From contig NZ_JAIESM010000018.1 in NCBI RefSeq assembly GCF_019746015.1, positions 1 to 38,031 on the forward strand: a stretch of DNA of 38,031 nucleotides, written 5' to 3'. A program made the translations under genes and the position numbers. This stretch comes from Sphingomonas sp. (GTDB lineage: Bacteria; Pseudomonadota; Alphaproteobacteria; Sphingomonadales; Sphingomonadaceae). Each line of letters opens with the position of its first letter. The first letter of the stretch is position 1. This document shows positions 25,238 to 33,787 of this stretch, in pieces. The notes under the pieces were generated by a model that saw only the letters and a list, made by a program, of their open reading frames with translations, had not been told where the DNA came from and searched no databases.

Positions 25238-26442
25238 AAACTCTCGCGCGAGGGGGTGTTGACCCCCATGCTCGCCAGATAGCGTTTCACGTTGCGCGCC
25301 GCCTGGCGCAGCCGCTGTTCATTTTCGACCAGCGCGATGCGCACGAAGCCCTCGCCATTCTCGCCATAGCCCACGCCCGGCGCCACCGCGACATGGGCAT
25401 GGGTGAGCAATTGCTTGGCGAATTCCAGGCTGCCCAGATGGGCAAGCGCCGGCGGCAGCGGTGCCCAGGCGAACATCGACGCGCGCGGCGCCGGAATCTG
25501 CCAGCCGGCGCGGCCAAAGCTTTCGATCAGCACGTCGCGGCGCTGGTGATAGAGCGCGCGGTTCTTCTCCACGATGTCCTGCGGGCCGTTGATCGCGGCG
25601 ACGGCGGCGGCCTGAATGGGGGTGAAGGCGCCGTAATCGAGATAGCTCTTCACGCGGGTGAGTGCCGCGATCAGCGTGGGATTGCCCACCGCAAAGCCGA
25701 TCCGCCAGCCCGCCATCGAATAGGTTTTGGACATGCTGGTAAATTCGACCGCCACCTCCTTGGCCCCTGGCACCTGCAGGATGGAAGGGGTGGGCACGCC
25801 GTCGAAATAGATTTCGGAATAGGCAAGGTCAGACAGAACCCAAAGCTTGTGCGCGCGCGCAAACGCCACGACGCGCTCGTAAAAGGCCAGATCGACCACC
25901 TCTGCGGTGGGGTTGGAGGGGTAGCCCATCACCAGCACGCTGGGCTTGGGCACAGTGAAGGCCATGGCGCGTTCCAGCGCCTCGAAATAGCGTTCGTCGG
26001 GCGTCGTCGGCACGCTGCGGATGGTGGCGCCGGCGATGATGAAGCCGAAGGTGTGGATGGGGTAGCTGGGGTTGGGGGCGAGCACGACATCGCCCGGCGC
26101 GGTGATTGCCTGGGCCAGATTGGCGAGCCCTTCCTTCGACCCCAAAGTGACCACCACTTCGCGCTCGGTATCGAGCTCGACGCCGAAACGCCGGGCATAA
26201 TAGGCCGCCTGGGCGCGGCGCAGGCCGGGAATGCCCTTGGATGCGGAATAGCCATGCGCATCGGGCTTGGCGGCCACCTCGGCCAGTTTGGCGATCACAT
26301 GCGGCGGCGGCGGCAGGTCCGGATTGCCCATGCCCAGGTCGATAATGTCCTCACCCGCTGCCCGTGCCGCCGCGCGCATCGCGTTCACTTCCGCAATCAC
26401 ATAGGGCGGCAGGCGGCGGATGCGGTAGAAATCGTCCGACAT
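25234..26442 (-). CDS. PLP-dependent class I aminotransferase, AlaC-like
   Basis: From the ATG at 26442, supported by AAGGAC upstream, the protein has 402 residues. It is a fold type I aminotransferase with IDLGMGNPDLPPP, GYSASKGIPGLR, the cofactor-binding LAPNPSYPIHTFG and YPSNPTAEVVD, and the PLP lysine in SMSKTYSMAGWRIGF. The sequence fits the group annotated as AlaC/YfdZ alanine transaminase or LL-diaminopimelate-type aminotransferase. The amino donor is not certain. A much longer frame to 26877 is unsupported and runs into phaC. It heads a minus-strand operon with the permease. Confidence 0.9.
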   Translation of the reverse strand: MSDDFYRIRRLPPYVIAEVNAMRAAARAAGEDIIDLGMGNPDLPPPPHVIAKLAEVAAKPDAHGYSASKGIPGLRRAQAAYYARRFGVELDTEREVVVTLGSKEGLANLAQAITAPGDVVLAPNPSYPIHTFGFIIAGATIRSVPTTPDERYFEALERAMAFTVPKPSVLVMGYPSNPTAEVVDLAFYERVVAFARAHKLWVLSDLAYSEIYFDGVPTPSILQVPGAKEVAVEFTSMSKTYSMAGWRIGFAVGNPTLIAALTRVKSYLDYGAFTPIQAAAVAAINGPQDIVEKNRALYHQRRDVLIESFGRAGWQIPAPRASMFAWAPLPPALAHLGSLEFAKQLLTHAHVAVAPGVGYGENGEGFVRIALVENEQRLRQAARNVKRYLASMGVNTPSRESL

Positions 26443-26493
26443 GGTCTGTCCTTGTGTCCGCCGGGCGCGGCCTGCGTCGCGGCGCATGACGGA

Positions 26494-26522
26494 TGCTAAA
26501 CGCGCGGCTAGGGTGTTGGCAA
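26494..26522 (-). promoter_or_regulatory. Predicted aminotransferase promoter
   Basis: Minus-strand TTGCCA (26522-26517), a 17-base spacer and TTAGCA (26499-26494) lie in the 130-base divergent region shared with phaC. Confidence 0.4.
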
Positions 26523-26572
26523 ACGCCGCCGACTCGGGGGACGCCGGGCGCGCGGCCAGCGGGAGAGGATGA

Positions 26573-28309
26573 ATGGCTGAAACCGACGCTCCGTTGCCGC
26601 CCCTGCCCAGCCTTGAGGACATGCAGCACTGGACCTGGGTGATGGGCCGCGCGCAGCAGATGATGCTGGAAGCGGGGCTGAAGACGCTGGAAGACAATCC
26701 CGCGCTGCCGGTGATCCCGGGCTTCACGGACCCCGCTACAATCGAGCGCACGCGCGACTTCTGGGCGCAGAGCATGACGCTTTGGCAGCGTTTCCTGACC
26801 CCCGATGCCGCGCCCGTGGCCGAAAACCCCGACCATGCCCGCGACAAGCGGTTCAAGGCGGCCGAATGGCGTGACAATCCGGTGTTCGACTGGATTCGCC
26901 AGAGCTATCTGCTCGTCTCCGACCATCTGCAGCGCGGGGTTGAGGAAATGCCCGGGCTCGACCCGCGCCAGCGCGAACAGATGCGCTTTGCCACCCGCGC
27001 CATCGTCGACGCGATGAGCCCGTCGAACTTCCCCGGCACCAACCCGCAGGTGCTGCAGAAGACGATCGAGACGGGCGGCGAGAATCTGCTCACGGGCCTC
27101 AAAAACATGCTCGCCGATATCGGCCGGGGCCAGCTGACCCATACCGATACCGACGCGTTCGAGGTGGGCCGCAACATCGCGATCACGCCGGGCAAGGTGG
27201 TGAAGCGCACGCCGCTCTACGAACTCATCCAGTACACCCCGACCACCAAGAAGGTGCTGTCGGTGCCGCTCATCATCTTTCCGCCCTGGATCAACCGCTA
27301 TTACATTCTCGATCTGACGCCCGAGAAAAGCTTCATCAAATGGGCGGTCGACCAGGGGCTGACCGTGTTCGTCGCGTCCTGGCGCTCGGCCGATGCGACA
27401 ATGAAGGACGTGAGCTGGGACGATTATGTCGAGGCCGGACAGATCGACGCGATCGACACGGTGCGCGATCTGCTGAAGGTCGATGCCGTCCACACCATCG
27501 GCTATTGCGTGGCCGGCACGACGCTGGCCGCCACGCTGGCGGTGCTGGCTGCGCGGGGCCGCGCCGATATCGTGAAGAGCGCGACCTTCTTCACCGCGCA
27601 GGTCGATTTTTCCAAGGCCGGCGAGCTGCTGAACTTCGTCGATGACGAGCAGCTGAAGCTGATCGAGCAACTGTCGCCCGACGGCTATCTCGACGGGCGC
27701 TACATGGCCGCAACCTTCAACCTGCTGCGCGGGCGCGACCTGATCTGGAACTATGTCACCAACAATTATCTGCTGGGGCAGGATTATGCGCCGTTCGACC
27801 TGCTGTTCTGGAACGGCGACACCACCAACCTGCCGACCAAATGGCATCTGAGTTATCTGCGCGACCTGTACCGCGACAACCGGATGGTGGTGCCCGGCGC
27901 GCTGTCGATCGCGGGGACGCCGATCGACCTCAGCAAGGTGGCCGTGCCTGCCTATGTCCAGGCCGGGCGTGAGGACCATATCGCGCCGGTCGAAAGCGTG
28001 TGGAAGCTGACCGAGCATTTCACCGGGCCGCTGAAATTCGTGCTGGCGGGCTCGGGGCATATCGCCGGCGTGGTCAATCCGCCGGCGGCCGGCAAATATC
28101 AATATTGGACCAACCCTGCGCGCTGCGCGAGCTTGGCCGATTTCGTCGCCGGCGCGACCGAGACCAAGGGCAGCTGGTGGCCGGACTGGATCGGCTGGCT
28201 GCGCGACATCGATGCCGAGGAAGTGGCGGCAAAGGGCGCGCGCGTGCCCGGCAAGGGCAGCCTGCCCGCACTTGCCGACGCGCCGGGCGACTATGTGAAG
28301 ATGCGCTAG
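26573..28309 (+). CDS. phaC: Class I polyhydroxyalkanoate synthase PhaC
   Basis: PhaC polymerises hydroxyacyl-CoA into PHA at the granule surface. The 578-residue single-subunit protein fits class I. The N-terminal domain (about 1-200) is followed by an alpha/beta hydrolase domain with the nucleophile Cys312 in GYCVAGTTLA, Asp468 in AGREDHIAP and His496 in GSGHIAGVVNPP. The lipase-like box has Ala where many PhaC proteins have the first Gly of GG, a permitted variation in this group. GGGAGAGGA precedes the ATG. The aminotransferase is divergent; the phasin gene follows on the same strand but with its own predicted promoter. Confidence 0.96.
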   Translation: MAETDAPLPPLPSLEDMQHWTWVMGRAQQMMLEAGLKTLEDNPALPVIPGFTDPATIERTRDFWAQSMTLWQRFLTPDAAPVAENPDHARDKRFKAAEWRDNPVFDWIRQSYLLVSDHLQRGVEEMPGLDPRQREQMRFATRAIVDAMSPSNFPGTNPQVLQKTIETGGENLLTGLKNMLADIGRGQLTHTDTDAFEVGRNIAITPGKVVKRTPLYELIQYTPTTKKVLSVPLIIFPPWINRYYILDLTPEKSFIKWAVDQGLTVFVASWRSADATMKDVSWDDYVEAGQIDAIDTVRDLLKVDAVHTIGYCVAGTTLAATLAVLAARGRADIVKSATFFTAQVDFSKAGELLNFVDDEQLKLIEQLSPDGYLDGRYMAATFNLLRGRDLIWNYVTNNYLLGQDYAPFDLLFWNGDTTNLPTKWHLSYLRDLYRDNRMVVPGALSIAGTPIDLSKVAVPAYVQAGREDHIAPVESVWKLTEHFTGPLKFVLAGSGHIAGVVNPPAAGKYQYWTNPARCASLADFVAGATETKGSWWPDWIGWLRDIDAEEVAAKGARVPGKGSLPALADAPGDYVKMR

Positions 28310-28395
28310 CGCCGGGCTAAGGCGGCGGCGATCGGTCAGAGCTGAGCCCCCGCCCAAGGCGTCTATGCTCTTGTAAAATTGTACTATTTCTAGAA

Positions 28396-28422
28396 TTGTT
28401 GCAGCCATGTTGCGCTGCACAA
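28396..28422. promoter_or_regulatory. TGC/GCA inverted repeat upstream of the phasin promoter
   Basis: TTGTTGCAGC and GCTGCACAA form an imperfect inverted repeat 8 bases upstream of the predicted -35 box. TGC/GCA-rich palindromes are the reported recognition pattern of PhaR in other alphaproteobacteria. No phaR gene lies in this window. Confidence 0.35.
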
Positions 28423-28429
28423 AAAATGC

Positions 28430-28458
28430 TTGCGCCAGCGCGGCCGCTTCGCTATATT
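28430..28458 (+). promoter_or_regulatory. Predicted phasin promoter
   Basis: TTGCGC (28430-28435), a 17-base spacer and TATATT (28453-28458) are the best sigma-70 match in the window. A GTGGAG ribosome-binding site follows before the ATG at 28492. Confidence 0.6.
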
Positions 28459-28467
28459 GCACTGCAA
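28457..28467. promoter_or_regulatory. Palindromic operator candidate overlapping the -10 box
   Basis: TTGCACTGCAA is a perfect 11-base palindrome that starts inside the -10 box and reaches the expected transcription start, the usual place for a repressor. Together with the upstream repeat at 28396 it suggests PhaR-type control of the phasin gene. Confidence 0.45.
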
Positions 28468-28491
28468 CAAAGCGAAAGTGGAGCGTATCGC

Positions 28492-29307
28492 ATGGCCGCC
28501 AAAGGCACCACGACTGAAGCAACCGGCACGGCGCCGAAGGCCGCCAAGCGCACCGCGTCGCCGGCGAAGAAGCCCGCTGCCGTGAAGGCGGCCGACAAGG
28601 TAGCCGACAAGGCTGCCCCGGCAAAGCCTGTCGCCACCAAGCCTGCCGTCGTCGAAACCCCGGCGCCGGTTGCGGCCAAGGTTCAGGCGCCGGTCGAAGC
28701 CAAGCCTGCGCCGGTTGCCGCTGCGCCGGCCGTGATCGCTGAGAAGGCTCCGGTCGCGCCGGCCCCGGTCGAAGCACCCGTCGTCACGCCGGTCGTCGAT
28801 GCGGCGCCGGCCAAGCCCGTTTCTTCCCCGTCGGCGGCAGCGCCGGCTGATCCCACCCCACCCAAGAAGGACATGAAGATCATGGAAAACACCGTTCAGC
28901 AGACCCAGGCCCTGTTCGCCGACATGAACGAGCGCACCAAGGCCGCGATGGAAAAGAGCACCAAGCTGTTCGCCGAGATGAACGAATTCGGCAAGGGCAA
29001 CGTCGAAGCGCTGGTCGAATCGTCGAAGGTCGCGATGAAGGGCTTCGAAACCCTGGGCCAGGACGCGGCGGAATATACCCGCAAGTCGTTCGAAGGCGCG
29101 ACCGCCGCGATGCGCAACATTGCCTCGGTCAAGACCCCGGCCGAAATGATGAAGCTGCACACCGACTATGTGCGCCAGTCGTTCGACCAGATGGTCGCCG
29201 AAACCTCGAAGACCACCGAAGCCGTGCTGAAGCTGGCCGGCGAAATCGCGCAGCCGATTTCGAACCGCGTCGCCGTGGCCGCTGAGAAGATCAAGATCGA
29301 CGCGTAA
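28492..29307 (+). CDS. Phasin family protein with Ala/Pro/Lys-rich N-terminus
   Basis: The 271-residue product has two parts. Residues 1-127 are low complexity, rich in Ala, Pro, Val and Lys ([18 protein letters not shown], repeated APVxAKPAPV blocks), resembling histone H1-like or PhaF-type tails. Residues 130-271 form a phasin domain: [20 protein letters not shown], then [20 protein letters not shown] and [20 protein letters not shown]. Phasins coat PHA granules. The basic tail could bind DNA and help partition granules, as PhaF does with its C-terminal tail; this is inference. An internal ATG at 28882, with AAGAAGGA upstream, would yield a 141-residue protein of normal phasin size. phaC lies upstream; a terminator follows. 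Confidence 0.9.
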   Translation: MAAKGTTTEATGTAPKAAKRTASPAKKPAAVKAADKVADKAAPAKPVATKPAVVETPAPVAAKVQAPVEAKPAPVAAAPAVIAEKAPVAPAPVEAPVVTPVVDAAPAKPVSSPSAAAPADPTPPKKDMKIMENTVQQTQALFADMNERTKAAMEKSTKLFAEMNEFGKGNVEALVESSKVAMKGFETLGQDAAEYTRKSFEGATAAMRNIASVKTPAEMMKLHTDYVRQSFDQMVAETSKTTEAVLKLAGEIAQPISNRVAVAAEKIKIDA

Positions 29308-29329
29308 GCGCTCCGGTTTTGCCAATCGG

Positions 29330-29364
29330 GGGGCGGTGGCTCTTGGCGAGCCGCCGCCCCTTTT
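29330..29364 (+). terminator. Rho-independent terminator after the phasin gene
   Basis: GGGGCGGTGGCTC (29330-29342) and GAGCCGCCGCCCC (29348-29360) form a 13-bp stem with one G-U pair and a 5-base loop, followed directly by TTTT. It lies 23 bases after the phasin stop. Confidence 0.85.
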
Positions 29365-29404
29365 GCATTTGTACCGCGTTGCCACAAAACTGTTGCGCAG
29401 CCCC

Positions 29405-29434
29405 TTGCCGACTCCGGGGTGCCTGCCATATTTT
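29405..29434 (+). promoter_or_regulatory. clpS: Predicted clpS promoter, leaderless type
   Basis: TTGCCG (29405-29410) is followed by CATATT with a 16-base spacer or TATTTT with an 18-base spacer. Transcription would start 0-5 bases before the clpS ATG at 29444, which has no Shine-Dalgarno. Confidence 0.4.
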
Positions 29435-29443
29435 AACGGCTAC

Positions 29444-29797
29444 ATGACCAATCCGCTCCCCCCCACGGTGTCGATGGCAGAGCGCCGCGACGAGGACGAA
29501 GGCACAGGCCTGGGCGTCGCCACGCGCACCCGCGCCCGCACCAAGCAGCCAACGCCCTATCGCGTGCTGATGCTCAACGACGATTACACGCCGATGGAGT
29601 TTGTCGTGCTCTGCCTGCAGCGTTTCTTCCGCATGAATGTGGAGGAGGCGACCCGGGTGATGCTGCACGTCCACCAAAAGGGCGTCGGCGTGTGCGGCGT
29701 GTTCACCTATGAAGTGGCGGAGACCAAGGTCAGCCAGGTCATGGACTTTGCCCGCCAGAACCAGCACCCGCTGCAGTGCACGCTGGAAAAGGCGTGA
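29444..29797 (+). CDS. clpS: ATP-dependent Clp protease adaptor ClpS
   Basis: ClpS binds N-degron substrates and delivers them to ClpAP. The 117-residue protein has the substrate-pocket segment [18 protein letters not shown], then [38 protein letters not shown] and a final HPLQCTLEK. The N-terminal tail of about 35 residues is typically flexible. The ATG at 29444 lacks a ribosome-binding site; an ATG at 29474 would shorten the tail by ten residues and cannot be excluded. It is isolated from the phasin gene by a terminator and converges on fhs. Confidence 0.95.
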   Translation: MTNPLPPTVSMAERRDEDEGTGLGVATRTRARTKQPTPYRVLMLNDDYTPMEFVVLCLQRFFRMNVEEATRVMLHVHQKGVGVCGVFTYEVAETKVSQVMDFARQNQHPLQCTLEKA

Positions 29798-29846
29798 ACC
29801 GCGCCGGAAACCGGTTCCAGCCGCTTCAGCGTCGCCCAAACGCCCC

Positions 29847-31508
29847 CTAGAACAGCCCGGTCACGCCGCCTTCGCCGTCCAGCGTGATCGCCTCGGCCGC
29901 CGGCACGCGCGGCAGGCCGGGCATCGTCATCACCTCGCCGCAGATCGCGACCACGAAGCCGGCGCCGGCGGCCAGCCGCACCTCGCGCACCGGCAGCACA
30001 TGGCCGGTCGGCGCGCCGAGCAGCGCGGGGTCGGCCGAAAAGCTGTACTGCGTCTTGGCCATGCACACCGGCAGATGGCCAAAGCCCGCCGCTTCCCAGC
30101 GCTTCAGCTGCGCGGCAACCCCCGGGGCGAAATCAACCCGCGCCGCGCGATAGAGCCGCGTTGCGACGCGCTCGATCTTGTCGGCAAGCGACGGCGTCTC
30201 GTCATAAAGCGGCGCAAAGGCTGACGGAACCTCGGCCAGCGCCGCCACCGCATCGGCTAGTGCGGTCGCGCCCGCGCCCCCTTCGGCCCAGTGGCGGCAG
30301 CGGATCGCGGTGACCCCGTGCGCGGCGCATGCCGCCTCGATCGCGGCGAGCTCGGCATCGCTGTCGGTCGGGAACAGGTTGATCGCGACCACCACCGGCA
30401 CGCCGAACGCCTGAACATTCTCGATGTGGCGCTGAAGGTTCACCGCACCCCGGGCGACGGCGGCGGCGTCCTCGCGGGCCAGATCGCCCTTGGCGACGCC
30501 GCCGTTCATCTTCAGCGCGCGGGCAGTGGCGACGATCACGGCGGCGGCCGGTTGCAGCCCGGCCTGGCGGCACTTGATGTCGAAGAATTTCTCGGCGCCC
30601 AGATCGGCGCCGAAGCCGGCCTCGGTCACCACATAATCAGCGAGCGTCAGCGCCGCCTTGGTCGCGATCACCGAATTGCAGCCATGGGCGATGTTGGCGA
30701 ACGGCCCGCCATGGATGAAGGCGGGGTTGCCCTCCAGCGTCTGCACCAGATTGGGCTTGATCGCCTCCGCCAGCAGCGCCGCCATCGCGCCATCGGCCTT
30801 CAGCTCGGCCGCCGTCACCGGGCGCCGGTCGCGGGTTTCGCCGATGATGATGCGCCCCAGCCGCGCGCGCAGGTCGCCAATGTCCTCGGCCAGGCACAGG
30901 CACGCCATCACCTCCGACGCGACGGTGATGTCGAAGCCCGAACTGCGCGGATAGCCGTTCGCCACTCCGCCCAGACCGACCGTCACCTCGCGCAGCGCCC
31001 GGTCGTTCATGTCGAGCACCCGGCGCCAGCTGATCCGCCGTGTGTCGATGTCGAGCGCGTTGCCCCAGTAGAGATGATTGTCGATCATCGCCGCGAGCAG
31101 ATTGTGCGCGGAGGTGACGGCGTGGAAATCACCCGTGAAGTGCAGGTTGATGTCGGCCATCGGCGCGACCTGGGCATGGCCGCCGCCGGTCGCCCCGCCC
31201 TTGGTACCGAAACAGGGGCCAAGCGAGGGTTCGCGCAGCGCCAGCATCGTCTTGCGGCCGGTGCGGTTGAGCGCGTCGGCCAGCCCGATCGAGGTGGTGG
31301 TCTTGCCCTCGCCCGCCGGGGTGGGGTTGATCGCCGTCACCAGCACCAGCCGGCCCAGCCGTTCCCCCGCCGGCAGCTGCGTCACATCGATCTTGGCCTT
31401 GTGCCGGCCATAGGGTTCTAGTGCCTCGTCGGGAATGCCGGCGCGCGCCGCGACCCGGGCAATGGGGGCCAGCGCCACGCTGTTGGCGATCTCCAGATCA
31501 GTCTGCAT
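29847..31508 (-). CDS. fhs: Formate-tetrahydrofolate ligase
   Basis: Fhs makes 10-formyl-THF from formate, ATP and THF. The 553-residue protein has the P-loop [58 protein letters not shown] and [13 protein letters not shown], all diagnostic. Its product overlaps that of folD (13293-14168), so the organism has two routes into formyl-THF. It starts 22 bases after the murA stop on the same strand, with GGGAA before the ATG at 31508, and may be cotranscribed with murA. Confidence 0.97.
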   Translation of the reverse strand: MQTDLEIANSVALAPIARVAARAGIPDEALEPYGRHKAKIDVTQLPAGERLGRLVLVTAINPTPAGEGKTTTSIGLADALNRTGRKTMLALREPSLGPCFGTKGGATGGGHAQVAPMADINLHFTGDFHAVTSAHNLLAAMIDNHLYWGNALDIDTRRISWRRVLDMNDRALREVTVGLGGVANGYPRSSGFDITVASEVMACLCLAEDIGDLRARLGRIIIGETRDRRPVTAAELKADGAMAALLAEAIKPNLVQTLEGNPAFIHGGPFANIAHGCNSVIATKAALTLADYVVTEAGFGADLGAEKFFDIKCRQAGLQPAAAVIVATARALKMNGGVAKGDLAREDAAAVARGAVNLQRHIENVQAFGVPVVVAINLFPTDSDAELAAIEAACAAHGVTAIRCRHWAEGGAGATALADAVAALAEVPSAFAPLYDETPSLADKIERVATRLYRAARVDFAPGVAAQLKRWEAAGFGHLPVCMAKTQYSFSADPALLGAPTGHVLPVREVRLAAGAGFVVAICGEVMTMPGLPRVPAAEAITLDGEGGVTGLF

Positions 31509-31530
31509 TCACGGATTCCCGAAATAGGGG

Positions 31531-32814
31531 TCAGCCGTCGCTCACCCGTTCGATATCGGCGCCGACGGCGCTCAGCTTTTCCTCGAGCCGTTCATAGCCC
31601 CGGTCGAGGTGATAGACGCGGTTGACCTGGGTCTCGCCCTCGGCGGCCAGCCCGGCCAGGATCAGGCTCATCGAGGCGCGCAGATCGGTCGCCATCACCG
31701 GCGCGCCGACCAGCCGCTCCACCCCGCGCACCACCGCGGTGCGGCCGGACACGCGAATGTCCGCCCCCATCCGCGCCAGTTCGGGAACGTGCATGTAGCG
31801 GTTCTCGAAAATGGTCTCGGTCAGCACGCTGGCGCCTTGCGCGCGGGTGAGGAGCGCCATGAACTGCGCCTGCATGTCGGTGGCAAAGCCGGGGAAGGGC
31901 GCGGTCGACAGCTCCAGCGGCGCGATGCCATTGCTCGCAGCGACATGGAGCACGTCGCCGCGTTCGGCCACCGTCACCCCGGCCGCCTCTAGCGCGGCGA
32001 TGGTCGCGCGCATGTCGTGCGCCGACACGCCCACCAGGTCGACCGCGCCGCCGGTGATCGCCGCGGCACAGGCATAGGAGCCGGCCTCGATCCGGTCCGG
32101 CATCACCGCATAGGTCGCGCCGTGCAGCCGGTCGCGCCCCTCGATCTCCAGCGTCTCGGTGCCGATGCCGCCGATCGAGGCGCCCATCGCGACGAGGCAG
32201 CGGCACAGGTCGACAATCTCGGGCTCGCGCGCGGCATTCTCGATGATCGTGCCGCCCTTGGCGAGCACGGCGGCCATCACCGCATTCTCGGTCGCGCCGA
32301 CCGAGACGATCGGGAACACCACCCGCCCGCCGGGCAGGCGCCCGCCGGGCGCGCTGGCCCGGACATAGCCCGCCGTCAGCTCGATCTCGGCGCCCATCGC
32401 CTCCAGCGCCTTGAGGTGGAGGTCGATCGGGCGGTTGCCGATCGCGCAGCCGCCGGGGAGCGACACGGTCGCCTCGCCCGCCCGCGCGACCAGCGGCCCC
32501 AGCACCAGGATCGAGGCGCGCATCTTGCGCACCACGTCATAGGGCGCGACGGTGGAGGTGAGGCGGCTGGCGCGCAGCGTCATCACCCGGCCGAAATCCT
32601 CGGGCCGCGCCCCTTCCACCAGGGTCGACACGCCCAGCTGGTTCAGCAGATGGCCAAAGGTATCGACATCGGCCAGCCGCGGCAGGTTGCGCAGCGTCAG
32701 CGGCTCCTCCGTCAACAGCGCGCAGGGCATCAGGGTGAGCGCGGCATTCTTCGCGCCGGAAATGGGCAGGCGGCCGGACAGGCGATTGCCGCCGCGGATC
32801 AAGATTCGGTCCAT
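31531..32814 (-). CDS. murA: UDP-N-acetylglucosamine 1-carboxyvinyltransferase MurA
   Basis: MurA transfers enolpyruvate from PEP to UDP-GlcNAc, the first committed step of peptidoglycan synthesis. The 427-residue protein has Lys22 in [11 protein letters not shown] and the fosfomycin-target Cys123 in [13 protein letters not shown], so it should be fosfomycin sensitive at the enzyme level. Repeated domain motifs and a late [20 protein letters not shown] are present. ATG 32814 is chosen; a GTG two codons upstream is possible. A promoter-like sequence ends right before the start. Confidence 0.97.
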   Translation of the reverse strand: MDRILIRGGNRLSGRLPISGAKNAALTLMPCALLTEEPLTLRNLPRLADVDTFGHLLNQLGVSTLVEGARPEDFGRVMTLRASRLTSTVAPYDVVRKMRASILVLGPLVARAGEATVSLPGGCAIGNRPIDLHLKALEAMGAEIELTAGYVRASAPGGRLPGGRVVFPIVSVGATENAVMAAVLAKGGTIIENAAREPEIVDLCRCLVAMGASIGGIGTETLEIEGRDRLHGATYAVMPDRIEAGSYACAAAITGGAVDLVGVSAHDMRATIAALEAAGVTVAERGDVLHVAASNGIAPLELSTAPFPGFATDMQAQFMALLTRAQGASVLTETIFENRYMHVPELARMGADIRVSGRTAVVRGVERLVGAPVMATDLRASMSLILAGLAAEGETQVNRVYHLDRGYERLEEKLSAVGADIERVSDG

Positions 32815-32820
32815 TGCCAC

Positions 32821-32848
32821 GCTCTAATACAGCCGCTGCGCCACGCAA
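32821..32848 (-). promoter_or_regulatory. murA: Predicted murA promoter, leaderless type
   Basis: Minus-strand TTGCGT (32848-32843), a 16-base spacer and TAGAGC (32826-32821) place the transcription start about at the ATG at 32814. Only a poor Shine-Dalgarno is present. Confidence 0.4.
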
Positions 32849-32965
32849 GGGCTGCTTTGGTAGAGCGTCTCGTGGACACCGGATGCGCGTTTTTCCGTCA
32901 CGCAGACACCCTGTCCACGCCGGCCCGCCGGCAAAGGGGTGACGGCGGCGCGGCGGCGCTTTAGG

Positions 32966-33113
32966 GTCTGATTTGAAATTCGCGAAAGAGCGAATTTCGA
33001 GGCGGCACCGGCCCACTCCCCCGCCCGACCACCCATTCAGGATACTCTCGTGGGTGGTCGGGCGGGGGAGCGGGCCGGTACAGGACGATCCGAAACAGAA
33101 TTTCGGATCAGAC
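32966..33113. repeat. Compound inverted-repeat element between murA and ruvA
   Basis: This makes up half of the 314-base gap between the divergent murA and ruvA genes. Three hairpins follow one another: GAAATTCGC/GCGAATTTC (32975-32998, perfect), a 29-base arm pair (33007-33035 and 33051-33079, 28 of 29 matching, loop 15), and GATCCGAAA/TTTCGGATC (33087-33109, perfect). An outer pair GTCTGAT (32966-32972) and ATCAGAC (33107-33113) encloses all three. The central arms contain the same GGCACCGGCCC-RCTCCCC sequence as the repeat at 13221. The rest of the gap (32849-32965) shows only a GTGGAC/GTCCAC pair and no gene. Confidence 0.75.
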
Positions 33114-33128
33114 ACTTAGGCAGGGGCC

Positions 33129-33725
33129 ATGATCGCGTTCGTGAAGGGAAGGCTGGCGGCGCTGGGTGCCGACCATGCCGTGGTCGAGGTGGCCGGCATC
33201 GGCCTCAGCATCGGCGCGTCGGCGCGCACGCTGGGTCAGATCGGGCCGGTCGGCGAGGCAGTGATGTTGCACACTGAACTGCTGGTGGGTGAGGATTTCC
33301 TGCGGCTGGTGGGCTTTGCCAGCGCGACCGAGCGTGACTGGTTCCGCCTGTTGACGGGGGTGCAGGGGGTGGGCGCGCGGGTGGCGCTCGCCATCCTCTC
33401 CGCGCTGGAGCCGGCCGAGCTGACCCGCGCCATCGCCGCGCAGGACAAGGCGATGGTCGCCCGCGCAAACGGCGTGGGGCCGAAACTGGCCGAGCGGATC
33501 GTGCGCGAGCTGAAAGATGCCGCCGGCCCCGCGCCCGGGCCGGCCACCGGCGCCGGCCCCGCCACGCCCCGGGGCGCCGGCGCCGATGCGGCCTCCGCGC
33601 TCCTCAACCTCGGCTTCCGCCCGGCCGAGGCAAGCGCTGCGGTCGCGGCCGCCGAAGAAGAACTGGGCGCCACCGCCACGCTCGACGCGCTGGTGCGGCT
33701 GGCGCTGAAGAAGGCGGCGCGGTGA
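33129..33725 (+). CDS. ruvA: Holliday junction DNA helicase subunit RuvA
   Basis: RuvA binds four-way junctions and loads the RuvB motor. The 198-residue protein has the N-terminal OB fold ([20 protein letters not shown]), the helix-hairpin-helix pair ([20 protein letters not shown] and [18 protein letters not shown]), a flexible Pro/Ala/Gly linker, and the C-terminal RuvB-contacting domain ([18 protein letters not shown]). AGGGG precedes the ATG. ruvB normally follows directly; here two restriction-modification genes lie between. Confidence 0.96.
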   Translation: MIAFVKGRLAALGADHAVVEVAGIGLSIGASARTLGQIGPVGEAVMLHTELLVGEDFLRLVGFASATERDWFRLLTGVQGVGARVALAILSALEPAELTRAIAAQDKAMVARANGVGPKLAERIVRELKDAAGPAPGPATGAGPATPRGAGADAASALLNLGFRPAEASAAVAAAEEELGATATLDALVRLALKKAAR

Positions 33726-33753
33726 TGGGTGTGCCTGGCGATGGCGAAAGATG

Positions 33754-33781
33754 TTGCCAAACGGATCGCGGGCGCTAGGAT
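33754..33781 (+). promoter_or_regulatory. Predicted promoter of the methyltransferase gene
   Basis: TTGCCA (33754-33759), a 16-base spacer and TAGGAT (33776-33781) end 6 bases before the ATG at 33788. GATC occurs in the spacer (33764-33767) and across the -10 box (33779-33782, within GGATCC). The AGGA inside the -10 could alternatively be a Shine-Dalgarno if transcription comes from ruvA. Confidence 0.4.
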
Positions 33782-33787
33782 CCCTTT

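Noticed and set aside
26351..28777. 808-codon open frame on the minus strand opposite phaC
   Set aside because: Antisense to a clear PHA synthase; its low-complexity His/Arg/Gln-rich translation is typical of shadow frames in GC-rich DNA.
28492..28872. Repetitive GCC/GTC-rich stretch that could be a minisatellite
   Set aside because: It encodes the Ala/Pro/Val/Lys tail in frame without exact repeat units; it is coding low complexity.
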